DNA of 7,902 bases from the NCBI GenBank assembly GCA_900555665.1, contig USLX01000080.1, forward strand, positions 1 to 7,902, written 5' to 3'. This DNA comes from an uncultured Eubacteriales bacterium (GTDB taxonomy: Bacteria; Bacillota; Clostridia; Oscillospirales; Oscillospiraceae). The notes under the pieces are model-generated. The model was not told the origin of the DNA and made no database searches. It saw only the letters and a program-made list of their open reading frames with translations. Shown here piece after piece: positions 6,029 to 7,902 of the stretch (the first letter of the stretch is position 1; each line of letters opens with the position of its first letter). The position numbers and the translations under genes were made by a program.

Positions 6029-6487
6029 ATGGCAGGAAGCGGCGTCAAGATCGTGGCGAAAAACCAGAAGGCATACCACGAATACTTCATTGAAGAAAAG
6101 TTTGAGGCCGGCATCGAGCTGTCCGGCACAGAGGTCAAGTCCATCCGCCTCGGCACGCTGAGTCTGAAGGAGGCCTGGTGCCAGATCAAGGATGGGCAGC
6201 TCTACATCCGGCAGATGCACATCGCGCCCTATGAGCAGGGCAATATTTTTAATAAGGACCCGCTGCGGCCCCGCCGCCTTTTGATGCACAAGCGCGAGAT
6301 TATGCGCCTGTTCGGCAAGGTGCGGCAGGACGGATACGCACTGGTTCCCCTGTCGGTCTATTTCCGCGGCTCGCTGGTCAAGGTCGAGATTGCGCTGGCC
6401 AAGGGCAAAAAGCTCTATGACAAGCGCGACGACGCGGCCCAAAAGGATGCCAAGCGGCAGATCGACCGGGCAATGAAAGGACGGTAA
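6029..6487 (+). CDS. smpB: SsrA-binding protein SmpB
   Basis: SmpB binds tmRNA and delivers it to stalled ribosomes, filling the decoding centre during trans-translation. The 152-residue length is standard. The family signature is clear: KNQKAYHEYFIEEKFEAGI (11-29) and LSGTEVKSIRLG (31-42) start the oligonucleotide-binding barrel, followed by LKEAWCQIKDGQLYIRQMHIAPYEQGN. Further on come the RPRRLLMHKREI segment (80-91) and the basic C-terminal tail with KGKKLYDKRDDAAQKDAKR (125-143), the part that enters the mRNA channel as a helix. AGAAGG upstream of the ATG serves as ribosome binding site. It is the first gene of a rightward operon that reaches ssrA about 1.36 kb downstream, so both partners of the rescue system may be transcribed together. 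Confidence 0.97.
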   Translation: MAGSGVKIVAKNQKAYHEYFIEEKFEAGIELSGTEVKSIRLGTLSLKEAWCQIKDGQLYIRQMHIAPYEQGNIFNKDPLRPRRLLMHKREIMRLFGKVRQDGYALVPLSVYFRGSLVKVEIALAKGKKLYDKRDDAAQKDAKRQIDRAMKGR

Positions 6488-6492
6488 TTCCC

Positions 6493-7032
6493 ATGGCGAA
6501 TCCTATTATGACGCTCACGATGGCGAACGGCAAAAAGATCGTCGCCGAGCTCTATCCCGAAAAGGCTCCGCAGAGCGTCTATAACTTCATCTCCCTGGCC
6601 AACAAGGGCTTTTACGACGGGCTGATTTTTCACCGCGTCATCCCCGGCTTTATGATCCAGGGCGGCTGCCCGGACGGCACCGGCATGGGTGGCCCCGGCT
6701 ACTGCATCAAGGGCGAATTTTTGTTTAACGGCGTGAAGAACGACCTGAAGCACAAGCGCGGCGTGCTCTCCATGGCACGCTCCAGCTCGCCGAACTCTGC
6801 CGGCAGCCAGTTCTTCATCATGCACGAAGACGCCAAGCACCTCGACGGGCAGTATGCCGCGTTTGGCAAGGTGACCGAGGGCATGGATGTAGTCGATGCG
6901 ATCGCGAACACGAAGACCGGCCCGGCCGACCGGCCCATCGCCGAGCAGAAGATTGCCTCCATCCGCGTCGATACACAGGGGCAGACGTATCCGGAGCCCG
7001 AAAAACTTGCCGACCCCTACGGACGCTTCTGA
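6493..7032 (+). CDS. Cyclophilin-type peptidyl-prolyl cis-trans isomerase
   Basis: This 179-residue protein is a cytoplasmic (PpiB-type) cyclophilin, which speeds cis-trans isomerisation of Xaa-Pro bonds during protein folding. There is no signal peptide. Active-site elements are intact: FHRVIPGFMIQGG (46-58) contains the catalytic Arg48 and the Phe/Met/Gln substrate pocket. SMARSSSPNSAGSQFFI (93-109) and LDGQYAAFGKV (117-127) complete the barrel. About 20 extra C-terminal residues rich in Pro, Glu and Lys follow the barrel. The start follows the smpB stop by 5 bases; a purine-rich AAAGGACGG inside the end of smpB lies about 8-11 bases before the ATG. The stop codon shares a base with the start of the dehydrogenase, so the gene is in the middle of a coupled operon. 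Confidence 0.95.
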   Translation: MANPIMTLTMANGKKIVAELYPEKAPQSVYNFISLANKGFYDGLIFHRVIPGFMIQGGCPDGTGMGGPGYCIKGEFLFNGVKNDLKHKRGVLSMARSSSPNSAGSQFFIMHEDAKHLDGQYAAFGKVTEGMDVVDAIANTKTGPADRPIAEQKIASIRVDTQGQTYPEPEKLADPYGRF

Positions 7033-7787
7033 TGATTGCAATTATTACCGGCGCATCCGCCGGACTTGGCGCGGAATTTGCACGGCAGATCGCGGCGCAG
7101 TTTCCCGAGATTGATACGCTTTGGCTCATCGCGCGACGCGTCGGCAAGCTGGAGGATCTGGCGCAGACGATCCAGGGGAAAACGGTCCGCTGCCTGGGGC
7201 TTGATCTCTGCGATGCGAAGAGTTTCCGCCATTTTGCGGACTATCTGGCGGAAAAGCGGCCGAAGGTGGGCTTGCTGGTCAACAACGCGGGCTGCGGTAC
7301 GCTCGGCAACCTCGGCGAGGTACCAAACGAGACGCAGGCGCGCATGTGCGACCTCAATGTCCGCGCGCTGACACTGATGACCAATACGGTGCTGCCGTAT
7401 ATGGCCTCCGGCGGGCACATCATCAATGTGTCGTCGATCGCGTCGTTCTGCCCGAATCCGCGCATGACGGTCTATTCGGCGAGCAAGGCCTACGTCTCGG
7501 CATTCACCGGCGGCCTGGCCGATGAGCTCAGGCCGCGCGGCATTTCGGTCACGGCGATCTGCCCGGGGCCGATGCAGACGGAGTTCCTCGACGTGGCCGG
7601 GATTACCGGCAAGTCCAAAACGTTCCAGACGCTGCCTTACTGTGACCCGGAACAGGTTGTCGCCGGGGCACTCCGCGCGGCAAAGCGCGGGCGGACGTTC
7701 TATACGCCGAAGGGCTTTTATAAATTCTATCGCTTCGTGGCAAAGCTTTTGCCGATGAAGTGGATGATCAAAGCAGCAAGAACCTGA
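7032..7787 (+). CDS. Short-chain dehydrogenase/reductase (SDR)
   Basis: This 251-residue protein is a classical SDR oxidoreductase using NAD(P)H on an unknown carbonyl or alcohol substrate. It shows TGASAGLG (6-13), the Rossmann dinucleotide loop; NNAG (84-87); and the catalytic set Asn109, Ser135, Tyr148 and Lys152 (YSASK). The PGPMQTEF segment (178-185) follows the active site. Two consecutive Arg at 35-36 after the second strand suggest preference for NADP(H), as an inference. The C-terminal 25 residues are basic and aromatic (FYKFYRFVAKLL) and could associate with a membrane or form a dimer lid. ATG overlaps the isomerase stop as TGATG and has no strong ribosome binding site, so translation is probably coupled. 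The stop codon lies in the loop of a hairpin. Confidence 0.92.
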   Translation: MIAIITGASAGLGAEFARQIAAQFPEIDTLWLIARRVGKLEDLAQTIQGKTVRCLGLDLCDAKSFRHFADYLAEKRPKVGLLVNNAGCGTLGNLGEVPNETQARMCDLNVRALTLMTNTVLPYMASGGHIINVSSIASFCPNPRMTVYSASKAYVSAFTGGLADELRPRGISVTAICPGPMQTEFLDVAGITGKSKTFQTLPYCDPEQVVAGALRAAKRGRTFYTPKGFYKFYRFVAKLLPMKWMIKAART

Positions 7788-7797
7788 TGGTTCTTGC
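7776..7797 (+). terminator. Perfect hairpin with the dehydrogenase stop codon in its loop
   Basis: GCAAGAACC (7776-7784) and GGTTCTTGC (7789-7797) form a perfect 9-bp stem whose four-base loop TGAT holds the stop codon. No uninterrupted T-tract follows directly; GATTTTGATTTT begins 10 bases later. It may be a weak or partial terminator, an mRNA 3'-end stabiliser or a processing site that still lets transcription reach ssrA. Confidence 0.5.
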
Positions 7798-7822
7798 GGT
7801 CAGTTGATTTTGATTTTCCAGC

Positions 7823-7842
7823 GCGGCGGTTCCTTCCGCCGC
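7823..7842 (+). other. GC-rich hairpin just upstream of tmRNA
   Basis: GCGGCGG (7823-7829) and CCGCCGC (7836-7842) form a 7-bp all-GC stem with loop TTCCTT, ending seven bases before the tmRNA 5' end. No T-tract follows, so it is not a normal terminator. It may be part of the precursor leader recognised or spared during 5' maturation by RNase P. No clear -10 box is visible between 7788 and 7849. Confidence 0.45.
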
Positions 7843-7849
7843 TCCCCAT

Positions 7850-7902
7850 GGGGCTGCACTGGTTTCGACGGGGGCAGTGAGGCTGGATAAGCGGGCGGAG
7901 GC
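7850..7902 (+). ncRNA. ssrA: tmRNA (transfer-messenger RNA), 5' part only
   Basis: The sequence GGGGCTGCACTGGTTTCGACGG opens tmRNA: GGGGCTG is the 5' half of the tRNA-like acceptor stem, and TGGTTTCGACGG is the hallmark D-loop-like stretch shared by bacterial ssrA genes. tmRNA carries alanine and a short tag message to stalled ribosomes together with SmpB. The gene runs off the window, so the tag reading frame, pseudoknots and 3' CCA end are not visible. Its partner smpB starts the same rightward unit. The 5' boundary at 7850 is inferred from the family pattern and may be off by a base. Confidence 0.92.

Noticed and set aside
6415..7041. Minus-strand open frame opposite the cyclophilin gene
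   Set aside because: The cyclophilin on the plus strand has intact active-site motifs; the reverse frame has no recognisable features or ribosome binding site.
7844..7853. CCCCATGGGG palindrome as a regulatory site
   Set aside because: Half of it is the conserved GGGG start of tmRNA, so the symmetry is easily coincidental, and only three base pairs could form with a usable loop.

Overview
This 7.9 kb window looks like chromosomal DNA from a GC-rich member of the Clostridia, probably the Oscillospiraceae/Ruminococcaceae group. The signs are a high-GC coding sequence with strong AGGAGG-type ribosome binding sites, sigma-A promoters with 17-bp spacers, a smpB gene close to ssrA, and a Clostridia-style Y-family polymerase. 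The taxon is an inference; nothing here fixes a genus. I see no mobile element, CRISPR array or clear sign of recent transfer.

There are eight complete protein genes, plus the 5' end of tmRNA, in four transcription units. Three units run leftward on the minus strand. (A) A zinc-ribbon/coiled-coil membrane protein is followed by an AEC-family transporter (1900 to 132). (B) A single MFS transporter has its own promoter and terminator (3275 to 2046). (C) A three-gene operon (5866 to 3403) encodes an 89-residue protein I do not recognise, a Y-family translesion DNA polymerase whose start codon overlaps the small gene's stop codon by one base, and a membrane-anchored DUF4097-like protein. Unit (D) diverges from C on the plus strand: smpB, a cyclophilin peptidyl-prolyl isomerase, a short-chain dehydrogenase and ssrA (6029 to the window end). 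Coupling is tight: 5 bp between smpB and the isomerase, and a 1-base stop/start overlap between the isomerase and the dehydrogenase.

SmpB and tmRNA are partners in ribosome rescue by trans-translation, so finding them at the two ends of unit D makes biological sense. The two genes between them have no known part in that process. Unit C looks like a damage-tolerance operon. The polymerase has the catalytic carboxylates, a steric-gate Phe and a QxSLF clamp-binding pentapeptide. Its promoter has a TATAAT box and a CAAACGTTTG palindrome over the predicted transcription start that partly matches the Firmicutes LexA box.

The most interesting candidate for something undescribed is the small protein coupled to the polymerase, which may be an accessory factor. 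The second is the zinc-ribbon/TM/coiled-coil protein, which has putative metal-binding clusters at both ends. Gene-free gaps are all shorter than 165 bases and are filled mainly by promoters and hairpins, described individually.
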